Assembly: GCA_046046915.1 (NCBI GenBank)
Contig: JBJOIT010000012.1
Location: 1-64,000, forward strand
Direction of reading: 5' to 3'
Source: JBEEJZ01 sp046046915
Lineage (GTDB): Bacteria; Pseudomonadota; Gammaproteobacteria; Burkholderiales; Burkholderiaceae_C
DNA length: 64,000 nucleotides
Shown one piece after another: positions 17,391 through 25,082 of the stretch. The notes beneath the pieces are model-generated. The model did no database searches. It saw only the letters and a program-made list of their open reading frames with translations, and was not told the origin of the DNA. The number at the start of each line of letters is the position of its first letter. Positions within the stretch are counted from its first letter, which is position 1. The position numbers were made by a program, and so were the translations under genes.

Positions 17391-17765
17391 GAGCATTGAT
17401 TGTAATGACTCAAATTCTCAAGGACACCTGTTGTGCATTTGTCCTCGTAGAGCTTGAGGTCAATAGTGAGGGATTCAGTTGCTTTGGCGAACAAAACAAT
17501 TTCTCGTTGATTCAAAACGATGGGTTATTGTTTTCTAATTGAAAACAACTGGCGAACGACCATTCATGACCGGTACATGCCCTCCAGCGGACCAGAGCTG
17601 ATGTCTGCTATTGCTGCGGAGTGGCCCCTCGGGCTTATGCGATGAATGCCTGCAACGGGTCGGGTAGATGCATTAATCTGCATTCTTGCACCTATTGAAT
17701 CGCAAGAAGTGCCGTCTGAATGGATGAGTCTTTTTAACGGAATACTCCATAACATTGGTTGAGAC
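17391..17765. other. Gene-free stretch at the host/prophage boundary
   Basis: About 375 bp with no credible gene. It should hold the czcI promoter (reading left) and the left attachment site of the prophage. One perfect inverted repeat is at 17528-17548. A minus-strand frame at 17564-17821 was judged spurious. Confidence 0.5.
17528..17548. repeat. Perfect 8-bp inverted repeat, possible att or operator element
   Basis: TTGTTTTC-TAATT-GAAAACAA. A related TGTTTT/AAAACA dyad with a 9-bp centre lies at 61840-61860 at the other end of the prophage, and the octamer AAAACAAC is common to both (17542-17549 and 61855-61862). Serine-recombinase att sites are imperfect dyads around a very short core, so this is only a candidate. 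Confidence 0.3.
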
Positions 17766-18203
17766 TTACCTTGATAGAGGGGCGCGCGAAAACTGCTCCT
17801 GCCACAGATCGGGTAGCGCATTGCGAGTGAACCACAGCATGCTGACCTCCTGTGGTTGCCTTCCTTCCAGAATGTCCATTACCAAAGACGGGTCCAGCAA
17901 CGTCAACCGCAGCAGTTCATTGACTGTGCTCGGGTCAAGTTCCTCCAACTTGGCAATTTCTGAGCCGCTGCAGACCTCACCAGCATCCAGCAGTCGCTGC
18001 CAGTAGTGGGCCCGAGCGAGTCCCTGGAACAGTGCAATTTGGCTGCTCTTCTCTATGCACTCGCCACTCAAGTGACCTTCGGGCATTTCGGGTGTCATCA
18101 CAACTGTTTTGATGCCCGGACGGCGCTTGAGCTTGAAGGGGGTGCGCGTGGTGATCCGAAAGGTGTCGTCGCTCGTAATGTCGCTGACGGTCATGTCGCT
18201 CAT
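17766..18203 (-). CDS. Small protein of the recombinase module with a possible HTH
   Basis: 145 aa. N-terminal half basic; the C-terminal half contains GSEIAKLEELDPSTVNELLR, which resembles the helix-turn-helix of ParB-type proteins. Its start overlaps the recombinase stop (ATGA), so it is translationally coupled and the last gene before the left end. Candidate recombination directionality factor, DNA-binding accessory protein or repressor. No family name is certain. Confidence 0.65.
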   Translation of the reverse strand: MSDMTVSDITSDDTFRITTRTPFKLKRRPGIKTVVMTPEMPEGHLSGECIEKSSQIALFQGLARAHYWQRLLDAGEVCSGSEIAKLEELDPSTVNELLRLTLLDPSLVMDILEGRQPQEVSMLWFTRNALPDLWQEQFSRAPLSR

Positions 18204-19543
18204 GCGGGCATCTCCAGTTCCAGCATCTCAGCCCCCGTTGTTTTGGGCTTCATGGTTTCCAGCAGGGGGATCCAGTTATCTGTGCGCCAACTGACCTCAA
18301 CTGTATCGTCCTCATGGAGCGTGATCCGTTCCACCAGGCTTCGGATGATGTGGCTTTTCACCTGATCAAAGTAGTTATCCCAAATCTTCGCAGTGCGCTG
18401 CAAGATGAGCACGACCGCCTGCGGTTCTGGAATGCCAGGGTTGATGGACTGGATACTTTGCCAGTATTGGGTGAGCATCGTGCCCGAGCGCAGGAAATCA
18501 AGTACCTGTTTCGTCACCTCTTGCTCGAGGGGTTCAGCCGGTTGGTTCGGGATGCTGCTCTGGCTGGCACCTTCGTGCATCTTCTTGTTGTGCACGTAGT
18601 ATCGATAGACCTTGCCTGACTTTTTTTGTGTCGCCATTGGCAAGTACAGGTCACCGCCGGAGCTGTAAATCAGACCACGCAACAGGAACTCGGTGCGCGC
18701 CTTCATGGCCCAGGTGGCCTGGTTCTTGGCCTCGCTGGTGCGTGCCATCATCTCTTGCACGCAGTCCCATTTGGCCTGGTCAATCAAGGGCTGGTGGGCC
18801 CCAGCGTAGAACTGCCCCTTGTGCGAAATCATCCCGAGGTACACCCGGTTTTTCAGGACCTTGTGGAGTGATTGTTTGCAGAAATGCCGACCTGATTTCG
18901 TCAAGCGGTTTTGTTCCTTCATTTGTTGGACCATCAGCGTGGTGGAACCAGTGTGGATATATGTGTCAAAGATCCAGTTCACGGTTTCCGACTCTTGCGG
19001 ATCAATCAGCAATTGACGGTCCTCAACCCGATAGCCAAGCGGCACAACACCTCCCATCCACATACCTTTTCGCTTGGAGGCGGCAATCTTGTCGCGGATG
19101 CGCTCGCCGGTCACTTCTCGCTCGAACTGAGCAAATGACAGCAGCATATTGAGCATCAGGCGACCGGTTGAAGTGGCCGAGTTGATCTGCTGGGTCACCG
19201 AGCTGAAGCTGACCTGGTGCTTGTCAAAGACCTCCACCATCTTTGCGAAGTCAGCCAGGGAGCGGGAGAGACGGTCGATTTTGTAGACCACCACCATGTC
19301 CACCTTGCCTGCCTTGATGTCAGCCATCAAGCGCTTGAGACCCGGGCGCTCCATGTTCCCTCCCGAGTAACCCGGGTCCTCGTAGGTGTCTTGCACAGGG
19401 ACCCAGCCCTCGTTGCGCTGACTGAGGACATAGGACAAGCCCGATTCGCGTTGTGCATCGATGGAGTTGAACGATTGGTCCAGTCGCTCGTCAGAGGAAA
19501 CGCGGCAGTAAACAGCGCAACGTTTGGGCGTCAACATGCTCAT
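18200..19543 (-). CDS. int: Large serine recombinase (phage integrase)
   Basis: 447 aa; start at ATG 19543, overlapping the DUF2924 stop (ATGA). N-terminal resolvase domain with YCRVSSDE (catalytic Ser about residue 16), the DPGYSGGNMERPGLKRLM segment, KIDRLSRS and FAQFEREVTGERIRDKIAASK. Then a recombinase domain (GVVPLGYRVEDRQLLIDPQE...) and a C-terminal zinc-ribbon/coiled region. Catalyses site-specific prophage integration and excision through a Ser-DNA link. Located at the left prophage end, as expected for an integrase. Confidence 0.92.
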   Translation of the reverse strand: MSMLTPKRCAVYCRVSSDERLDQSFNSIDAQRESGLSYVLSQRNEGWVPVQDTYEDPGYSGGNMERPGLKRLMADIKAGKVDMVVVYKIDRLSRSLADFAKMVEVFDKHQVSFSSVTQQINSATSTGRLMLNMLLSFAQFEREVTGERIRDKIAASKRKGMWMGGVVPLGYRVEDRQLLIDPQESETVNWIFDTYIHTGSTTLMVQQMKEQNRLTKSGRHFCKQSLHKVLKNRVYLGMISHKGQFYAGAHQPLIDQAKWDCVQEMMARTSEAKNQATWAMKARTEFLLRGLIYSSGGDLYLPMATQKKSGKVYRYYVHNKKMHEGASQSSIPNQPAEPLEQEVTKQVLDFLRSGTMLTQYWQSIQSINPGIPEPQAVVLILQRTAKIWDNYFDQVKSHIIRSLVERITLHEDDTVEVSWRTDNWIPLLETMKPKTTGAEMLELEMPA

Positions 19544-20022
19544 GCTTCCCCCCTGGCTTTGAGGCCAAAGAAGGCAGGTCCTGACCACTGTGTGCCGGTG
19601 ATGGCCTTGGCGATCGCTGACAAGCTGCCGTAAATCTGGCGGTTGTATTCGTAGCGACCGTCGGCCAGCACTTGAACCCGGTATTCCTTGCCGTCGAATT
19701 CCCGAACCAGAGTTGCGCCGGGCATGGCCACCGCTTTGAGTGGGGATTTGCTTTTGATCTTGGAGAGTTGCTGGCCATAGTCGGCCAACCTTTCTCGGGT
19801 CGACTGGGGCAATGTGCCAAAGGCTAACTCTTGAAATCGGTAGGACAGTCGAGAGGTCATGAACTTGCGATTAGGGTGAACTGGACGGCGCGGGAAGTGC
19901 ACATCCCAAACCTTCCAGAGATCGGGCATCTTCATAGCATCGAGGGCTAAGACCTTGCGCTGGATGGCATTGAGTTGGTCGAGGCTGCGCTGTTCGCGTG
20001 GGGTGATGGATCGTTGCTTCAT
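19540..20022 (-). CDS. DUF2924-family protein
   Basis: 160 aa. Recognised from LSYRFQELAFGTLPQSTRERL, LVREFDGKEYRVQVLADGRYEY and the YGSLSAIAKAITGTQWSGP ending, the DUF2924 pattern. These proteins are almost always encoded directly before a serine recombinase in proteobacterial prophages; their role is unknown but probably DNA binding or recombinase accessory. Overlaps both neighbours by 4 bp (ATGA), so the three genes form one translational unit. Confidence 0.85.
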   Translation of the reverse strand: MKQRSITPREQRSLDQLNAIQRKVLALDAMKMPDLWKVWDVHFPRRPVHPNRKFMTSRLSYRFQELAFGTLPQSTRERLADYGQQLSKIKSKSPLKAVAMPGATLVREFDGKEYRVQVLADGRYEYNRQIYGSLSAIAKAITGTQWSGPAFFGLKARGEA

Positions 20023-20258
20023 GCGTGAACTCCTTGTTGTGTAGACAGATTCACATTCACGCTCTGCCAGGCATGGAAGTCCACGAACTCGTCGAGATCA
20101 GTGGCGTAAAGCTGACTGCTGTGGATTTCGCTCAGCATCTGGTGTTGACTGACAGCGCCTTGCGCCATCAGTTCGGAGATCTGAGAAAGAGAGAGAAAAC
20201 CGCTCTTTTCAGAGCGTTTGCCGAGGTGGCTTGCGGAGGGGTTCAGGGCGGCTGTCAT
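20019..20258 (-). CDS. Small hypothetical protein, first gene of the recombinase operon
   Basis: 79 aa from ATG 20258 (an upstream frame to 20291 exists). Features: LSLSQISELMAQGAVSQHQMLSEIHSS, which could be a short HTH, and an acidic DLDEFVDFHAW segment. Its stop overlaps the DUF2924 ATG (ATGA). No recognised family. Confidence 0.6.
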   Translation of the reverse strand: MTAALNPSASHLGKRSEKSGFLSLSQISELMAQGAVSQHQMLSEIHSSQLYATDLDEFVDFHAWQSVNVNLSTQQGVHA

Positions 20259-20420
20259 GGGTATGGAGGTGTGCGAAAAAACCGTCCACAAATCCTATGA
20301 GCGAGCCCCTCCAGAGGTAACGTGTTTTGGCGGGCCATTGGGGGACACGATCTGGAAACCCGCATAAATCCTGGATCTTTTGAGCCAAGGCCAGGAGCCA
20401 AGCGGCTTGGATATGCACTT

Positions 20421-20455
20421 TTGACAAACCTGTAAAAAGCTGTATATTTATCCAG
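20421..20455 (+). promoter_or_regulatory. Rightward early promoter overlapped by a LexA-like (SOS) box
   Basis: -35 TTGACA (20421-20426), 16-bp spacer, -10 TATATT (20443-20448). The 16-mer CTGTATATTTATCCAG at 20440-20455 matches the SOS consensus CTGT-N8-ACAG at all but two or three positions and covers the -10. The first rightward gene begins about 95 bp downstream. This predicts repression by host LexA and induction on DNA damage. Confidence 0.65.
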
Positions 20456-20548
20456 CAATCCGGCAAAACTCATCCCAAGCCCCAAGTCTTCAGATCAGGG
20501 GTTGAGACGCCTCATTGCCAAAACAAACAACAACAAAGGAGACAAAGA

Positions 20549-21790
20549 ATGAGCCGCACTCAGACCTACGCCGACATCTTGCTGAACCTGCCTGTCGACG
20601 ACACCCTTAAAACCTTCATCGAGCGCCACACATTGCCTATGCCCGAGGGCTGGATTTGGCATGACTCCATCCAGGCCTCCAAGAGCCTGATTGGCTTGAT
20701 TCAGCTGCATCCGAATGTTGCTATGCGCGACCGCATCGTGGCCGGTTTACACGCCAGCACGCTGCTGGCCCACCCCTTGGGCAAGCAGGCCATGTTTCAG
20801 GCTGCGCATGACCGACCGACGGAATTGATGGGGCTCATTGCCTGCAAGAGTGACCTGCATCGGGCGTTCTGGCTGTATGTCCATCATCCGGCACTGTTTG
20901 AGGCAGCGGCCGAAATCGAATATCTGGACCACCATGGTCAGCAAGCCCAACAGCACGATCTTGGGATCAAGCATCCCATCAAGCGCGACGAGACCTCGAT
21001 TGCTGCGTTCAGTGACGCCATCAAAGGTTTCTACCAGCGGGAGTTGGGGTGTGGCGAGGTGTGCGTGGTCAATGTGCTGGACCGGGCGCGTGGCACGCAG
21101 CTGGTCTCCATCCACGCCAAAGACCTGGCCACTGCCAAACTGGAGTTTGAGGGCAGTCAGCTGCAACGCCGGGTGGGCAGTCCGAACATCCACATGGTGC
21201 TCGAGTACGCTCAGACCACCGGTGTGGCCCGCACCATCATCCGGGGCGGGGCCAAGTACCACGCCATGTTGTGTGAGGCTTTCGCCAGGTACCTGCTTGG
21301 TGTGGATGCCGATGCACAGCGGATCCAGACGCCGCGCCTGAACCTGTCCACGTTGCGCTTGGGGTTGAACATTCCGCAGGCGATTGATGACGGATTTGTC
21401 GGATTGCAGGTCAAGAGCGTGACCGTGGTCAGTGGATGCGGACGGCTCAAGATGGAATGCACGGCCAGTGCTTCCAGCGATCAACGCTGCGTGACGGAGC
21501 TGCTTCAGGACTACTTCGTTGCTGAGAACCCCCTCGCTCGCGGCTGGACGATTCAGGCTGCTGTTCTCAACTTCTATCTGGCACCGATGCGGGGCAAAAG
21601 CCGCTGTCAGGTGGTCAGTGTGGAGGTCACAAGCAAGGGGCGACTGAACCTGCACAAGTTCGATGAGAAGCTGCGTGCCCAACTTGAGGGCTATCTGGTC
21701 CAGTTGGGCATCTTGAAGGCGCAGCAGGTCCTCAAGACCGAACGGGAGCAGGAAGAGCCTGCGACCATGGACGGCAGCTTGTTCGAGTGA
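20549..21790 (+). CDS. Prophage early protein of unknown function
   Basis: 413 aa, soluble, preceded by AAAGGAGACAAAGA. First gene rightward from the LexA-boxed promoter. No motif I can assign; the protein looks like several alpha/beta domains, with a YHAMLCEAFARYLLG helix in the middle and a C-terminal strand-rich part (RCQVVSVEVTSKGRLNLHKF). Its position suggests a role in early phage biology such as recombination, replication control or anti-host function. Confidence 0.75.
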   Translation: MSRTQTYADILLNLPVDDTLKTFIERHTLPMPEGWIWHDSIQASKSLIGLIQLHPNVAMRDRIVAGLHASTLLAHPLGKQAMFQAAHDRPTELMGLIACKSDLHRAFWLYVHHPALFEAAAEIEYLDHHGQQAQQHDLGIKHPIKRDETSIAAFSDAIKGFYQRELGCGEVCVVNVLDRARGTQLVSIHAKDLATAKLEFEGSQLQRRVGSPNIHMVLEYAQTTGVARTIIRGGAKYHAMLCEAFARYLLGVDADAQRIQTPRLNLSTLRLGLNIPQAIDDGFVGLQVKSVTVVSGCGRLKMECTASASSDQRCVTELLQDYFVAENPLARGWTIQAAVLNFYLAPMRGKSRCQVVSVEVTSKGRLNLHKFDEKLRAQLEGYLVQLGILKAQQVLKTEREQEEPATMDGSLFE

Positions 21791-21797
21791 GGTGTGG

Positions 21798-22772
21798 ATG
21801 GAGTTGACCCTCAATCAGCAAGCCATCAGCTTGGCCGCATTGATGTTCGTGCGAGGCAATGCATCCTTTGAGAGCAGCCTGCACGATGAAGAAATTGCGG
21901 CCCTACAGGTTCTCAAACAGGTGAAGGCCGTTGTACCCGGTGTGGTCAACAGCCAGGATGCCCTGTGTGCTTTCTGCGGCCTTTACCGTGGCCCGATCTT
22001 CAGAACAGACGATGGGCTCATGGTGCAGTGTCCGGATTGTGGCCCGTTTGCGCTGGATCCGGCCAGTCAGCGCAGTTGGAGGTTGGACGACGAATGGCTG
22101 ATCCGAAAGCTGCGCGGCGCATTGGACATTTCTCCGCACGCAACTGCCACCCACATCGTTGATGGTGTGTGGGACATTGGTCGGTATAAGAAGCGACCGG
22201 TGGTTCTGGCTCGCCGTATCGATCTGGTCGAGCGGCACGGGCTACGGATATTCCATGGACCCGAGCCACGCAGCCAAAGCTGGGTGATCACGCCACGGCC
22301 CTTGGTACGGCAACCGCTGGACCCGTTAGCGGGGACGGCTACGTGGTGGCATCTGGAAGATCGCTTCGCCCTGCATGGTTTGGCATTCCGATTGCTCGAT
22401 CCGGACCAAGGTGAAAAAGCCGATGCCCTGCAAGATGGCACCCCGAGTGTGGCCGTCCATGGGCCGTTCAGTGCAGACTTCGCCTGGGTGCACCTGGGGG
22501 ACTGGCCGCACGGCCCCATTCGTTTGACCGATGCCCAGGCCCGGGTGTTTGAGGCGCTGTGGGAGCACCGTGATCGGGCTCAATCGTCGGAATTCATCAT
22601 GCGAGCGGCAGGACTCGACAGCGAAAAGCCCATGGACGTGTTCAAGCTGAAGGCCGCAAACCGAGGCGATCCCGCCTACGAGGGGCCATTGCATGCGTAT
22701 GAACAACTGGTCAGTCGGCAGCGCAGGCTCGGGCTGTATCGGCTGGTCTGGGCGGAGCCGTCAAGCCTTTGA
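21798..22772 (+). CDS. Prophage protein with an N-terminal zinc-ribbon-like Cys motif
   Basis: 324 aa from ATG 21798 (a GTG two codons earlier is possible). CAFCGLYRGP...CPDCGPFAL is a CxxC-x(n)-CxxC zinc ribbon at about residues 57-90. The rest is unassigned; the C-terminal quarter (TDAQARVFEALWEHRDRAQSSEFIMRAAGLDS) resembles a winged-helix, so it may bind DNA. Follows the previous gene by 7 bp and is probably co-transcribed from the SOS-box promoter. Confidence 0.7.
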   Translation: MELTLNQQAISLAALMFVRGNASFESSLHDEEIAALQVLKQVKAVVPGVVNSQDALCAFCGLYRGPIFRTDDGLMVQCPDCGPFALDPASQRSWRLDDEWLIRKLRGALDISPHATATHIVDGVWDIGRYKKRPVVLARRIDLVERHGLRIFHGPEPRSQSWVITPRPLVRQPLDPLAGTATWWHLEDRFALHGLAFRLLDPDQGEKADALQDGTPSVAVHGPFSADFAWVHLGDWPHGPIRLTDAQARVFEALWEHRDRAQSSEFIMRAAGLDSEKPMDVFKLKAANRGDPAYEGPLHAYEQLVSRQRRLGLYRLVWAEPSSL

Positions 22773-22776
22773 AAGC

Positions 22777-22840
22777 AGAATCTAACATGGAGTTTGACTT
22801 TTAACATTAACAATGTTAGATTCTTTCTGTATGTTAGATA
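22777..22840 (+). promoter_or_regulatory. Promoter and operator of the AbiE-like pair (long inverted repeat plus third half-site)
   Basis: AGAATCTAACAT at 22777-22788 and its exact complement ATGTTAGATTCT at 22813-22824 form a perfect 12-bp inverted repeat 24 bp apart. A further ATGTTAGAT copy at 22831-22839 coincides with the probable start codon. TTGACT (22794-22799) and TTAGAT (22817-22822) are 17 bp apart and make a plausible promoter between and over the half-sites. The layout suits autoregulation by the antitoxin-like protein. Confidence 0.6.
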
Positions 22841-23832
22841 AGACGCTACCCCAGCAAACCGTCCGGTACTTGAACCAGGTCATCGGAGGGGAAGCCGTGC
22901 GCGTGGCTGGCAGCGCAAGAACCGCTGAGCTGACGTATTTTCTTCAAGAAACCTACGACGTGTTGACCGGCGAGCTGCTGGGACAACCGATCACACTGGC
23001 CTGTGTCAAAGGGCATCAGCCACTGGCTGCTCAACAAATAAGCCAACACACCAAAATGCTGCGTGAGCTGTTGGATACGCCAGTCATCATCGCATTGCCA
23101 GAGATTGCCCCCGGTGAGCGAAAGCAACTGATTGCGCACGGTGTGGCCTTCGTGGTTCCTGACAGGCAGCTTTTTGCACCGCAGCTGGGCGTGATTTTGA
23201 CCGAGCGCTTTGGCGCTGAACCTCGCAGGGAGCAGGAACTGTTCAGCCCTGCCACTCAGGCGCTGTTGATCTGGTTTTTGAATCACCATCCGGTCACGGA
23301 AACCTGGCATCCGTTTGAAGAGGCTGCAGCGCTAGGTTATGCCGGGATGACGGCCACAAGGGCTGTGCGCGAGTTGTTGCAATTCGAACTGTTTGAACTG
23401 GAAGTGCGAGGCCGGGCCAAATACCTCAAGCTCCAAAGTACCCGCCGTGATCTTTGGGAAAAGGCCAAGCCCCACCTGCGCACACCGGTTCTCAGAACCT
23501 TGTGGACCTACGAAAAGCGCATTGTGCAAGTGACGGACGCGCGTTGGGCTGGGGAGAGCGCCTTGGCTCATCTGACCATGCTCAATGAACCGCGCCAGCA
23601 AGTTGTGGCCCTGACGGCCGAGGATGAGCAGCGGGCAAAGCAGGCCGGTATTTTCTTCGAGCCCCGTGAGATTGCCGATGGCATTGCTGTGCAGGTGTGG
23701 CGTTATGAGCCCGGCATGCAAGCGAAGGAAAAGACCGTGGATCCTTTGTCTTTGTGGCTCAGCTTGAGGGATAACCGTGACGACCGGATCCAGATGGCGC
23801 TCGATGAGATTGAGGAGAAGTTCTTGTGGTGA
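22831..23832 (+). CDS. AbiEi-like winged-helix protein, putative antitoxin/autorepressor
   Basis: 333 aa from ATG 22831; an in-frame ATG at 22813 lies inside the operator half-site. No exact family hit can be claimed, but the middle (FEEAAALGYAGMTATRAVRELLQFELFEL) reads as a winged helix, and the following gene encodes a nucleotidyltransferase-fold protein with coupled translation, which is the AbiEi/AbiEii arrangement. In AbiE the first protein represses the operon and neutralises the second. The long inverted repeats upstream agree with this. Alternatively, a prophage DNA-binding protein of other function. Confidence 0.55.
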   Translation: MLDKTLPQQTVRYLNQVIGGEAVRVAGSARTAELTYFLQETYDVLTGELLGQPITLACVKGHQPLAAQQISQHTKMLRELLDTPVIIALPEIAPGERKQLIAHGVAFVVPDRQLFAPQLGVILTERFGAEPRREQELFSPATQALLIWFLNHHPVTETWHPFEEAAALGYAGMTATRAVRELLQFELFELEVRGRAKYLKLQSTRRDLWEKAKPHLRTPVLRTLWTYEKRIVQVTDARWAGESALAHLTMLNEPRQQVVALTAEDEQRAKQAGIFFEPREIADGIAVQVWRYEPGMQAKEKTVDPLSLWLSLRDNRDDRIQMALDEIEEKFLW

Positions 23833-24566
23833 GAGGGCAGGCAATTTTTCAAAAGTGGTTCAAAGACTTCGAGAACCAGTATGTGCTGATCGGCGGGACG
23901 GCCGCCTCAATCACCATGGAAGAGGCGGGTGTGCCGTTTCGAGGCACCAAGGATCTGGACATCGTTTTGCACGTAGAGGTCTTGACACCTGCTTTTGGAC
24001 AGAAATTTTGGGAATTCGTGCAAGCTGGTGGTTACCAGCAAAAAGAAGGCGATCCTGAGAAAAAGCCCTGCCTGTACCGTTTTCAGAAACCGCTAGACGA
24101 CGAATTTCCCTACATGCTGGAGCTGTTTTCTCGCGTGCCGGACGGCTTGAATTTTGTGCCTCCAGGGCATCTGACGCCCATTCCAATGGACGAGCAGGTC
24201 TCCAGCCTGTCGGCCATCTTGCTTGATGATGAGTATTACCAGTTCGTGCTCACCGGTCGAAAAAACAAGCACGGCATACCGTCTTGGGTGGGCGAGGACC
24301 GACTGATTCCATTGAAAGCGGTGGCATGGATGGAAATGACCGAGCGTGTCCGGCAGGGTGTAGTCATCGATTCCAAAAATATCAACAAGCACCTGTCGGA
24401 CATCGTGAAGTTGTCAGCATTGCTGCAGCCGGGGCAAGTGATTGAGTTGCCCGCCAAACTCCGTGCCGACTTACAGGCGTTTGCCCAGGCAGTTGTCGCA
24501 TTGAATCGGCCCGAACAGTTGCAAGCCATGGACCGGGTTGCTGCTTCATACGCTTTCGACTTGTAA
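23826..24566 (+). CDS. Nucleotidyltransferase-fold protein (AbiEii-like), putative toxin
   Basis: 246 aa from GTG 23826, which has GAGGAG 8 nt upstream; GTG 23829, which overlaps the upstream TGA, is also possible. LIGGTAAS followed by GTKDLDIVL gives the minimal NTase motif: GG(T) at residues 23-24 and Asp at 43 and 45. A later RLIPLKAVAWMEM matches the helix that follows in AbiEii/AbiGii proteins. AbiEii toxins transfer nucleotides (GTP or CTP-type activity) and block growth during infection. Overlaps the partner gene. Likely prophage-borne exclusion or addiction module; activity unproven. Confidence 0.65.
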   Translation: MVRGQAIFQKWFKDFENQYVLIGGTAASITMEEAGVPFRGTKDLDIVLHVEVLTPAFGQKFWEFVQAGGYQQKEGDPEKKPCLYRFQKPLDDEFPYMLELFSRVPDGLNFVPPGHLTPIPMDEQVSSLSAILLDDEYYQFVLTGRKNKHGIPSWVGEDRLIPLKAVAWMEMTERVRQGVVIDSKNINKHLSDIVKLSALLQPGQVIELPAKLRADLQAFAQAVVALNRPEQLQAMDRVAASYAFDL

Positions 24567-24579
24567 ATCCATCCTCAGT

Positions 24580-24603
24580 CCGTCGGCCAGTGCCTTCCGA
24601 CGG
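24580..24603 (+). terminator. Probable terminator after the AbiE-like operon
   Basis: CCGTCGG pairs with CCGACGG across a 10-nt loop and is followed by AACTTTTCC, 14 bp after the stop. Confidence 0.55.
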
Positions 24604-24650
24604 AACTTTTCCTCGCCACATCCGTCCCCTGACTTGCGCAGCCGGGTGGG

Positions 24651-24745
24651 TGACGCATGCCATGCGTCATGTCCGCTGTATGTCGGCAGTTATTAAGGAA
24701 CTGGAGATATCGCCAAAGTTCCTTAATCAGTTCCTTATCAGTTCC
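24651..24745. repeat. Cluster of inverted and direct repeats upstream of the HTH gene
   Basis: TGACGCAT-GCC-ATGCGTCA is a perfect 8-bp dyad (24651-24669). TTAAGGAACT (24693-24702) and AGTTCCTTAA (24717-24726) form a perfect 10-bp inverted repeat, followed by two more CAGTTCC copies (about 24729-24745). The cluster lies in the 235-bp gap before the HTH gene and could be an operator array or iterons. Confidence 0.5.
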
Positions 24746-24801
24746 CTATTGATTTTTTGAAATAGCAGCGTTGTCCCTCAACTCTCTGAAAGGAGTGACC
24801 A

Positions 24802-25071
24802 ATGCTGCTAGCAACACCAGCGCTTTCAACGCTCAACCCCTTGAGCGTCATGGCCCCAGAGCCACACATGCCCCCACGGCAAGTCCTGAGCGAAGCCGAC
24901 CTTGCCTCGCGCTGGGGCATGAGCCCCAAGACCCTCCAACGTTGGCGAATGGAAGGGCGTGGCCCCCATTACTTGAAGCTAGGCAAGCGGGTGAACTATC
25001 CCCTCAATGCCGTGATTGCCTTCGAGAACTGCGTCCAGCACGTCTCCACCTCGCAACGAGCAACTGCTTAA
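24802..25071 (+). CDS. Small helix-turn-helix (excisionase/MerR-like) DNA-binding protein
   Basis: 89 aa, preceded by AAAGGAGTGACCA. The core LSEADLASRWGMSPKTLQRWRMEGRGPHYLKLGKRVNYP is the typical winged HTH of AlpA/excisionase-type proteins, which bind short repeats. The N-terminal about 25 residues are non-conserved and the true start may be further in. The repeat cluster immediately upstream is a natural candidate target. Same strand as the following replication genes. Confidence 0.75.
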   Translation: MLLATPALSTLNPLSVMAPEPHMPPRQVLSEADLASRWGMSPKTLQRWRMEGRGPHYLKLGKRVNYPLNAVIAFENCVQHVSTSQRATA

Positions 25072-25082
25072 GGAGCCACCCC

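Noticed and set aside
17564..17821. 85-aa minus-strand frame at the left prophage boundary
   Set aside because: Overlaps the recombinase-module gene end, no RBS, low protein-like character.
24771..25082. N-terminal extension of the 161-aa early protein
   Set aside because: It would read through the HTH gene in another frame; ATG 25083 has a good Shine-Dalgarno.
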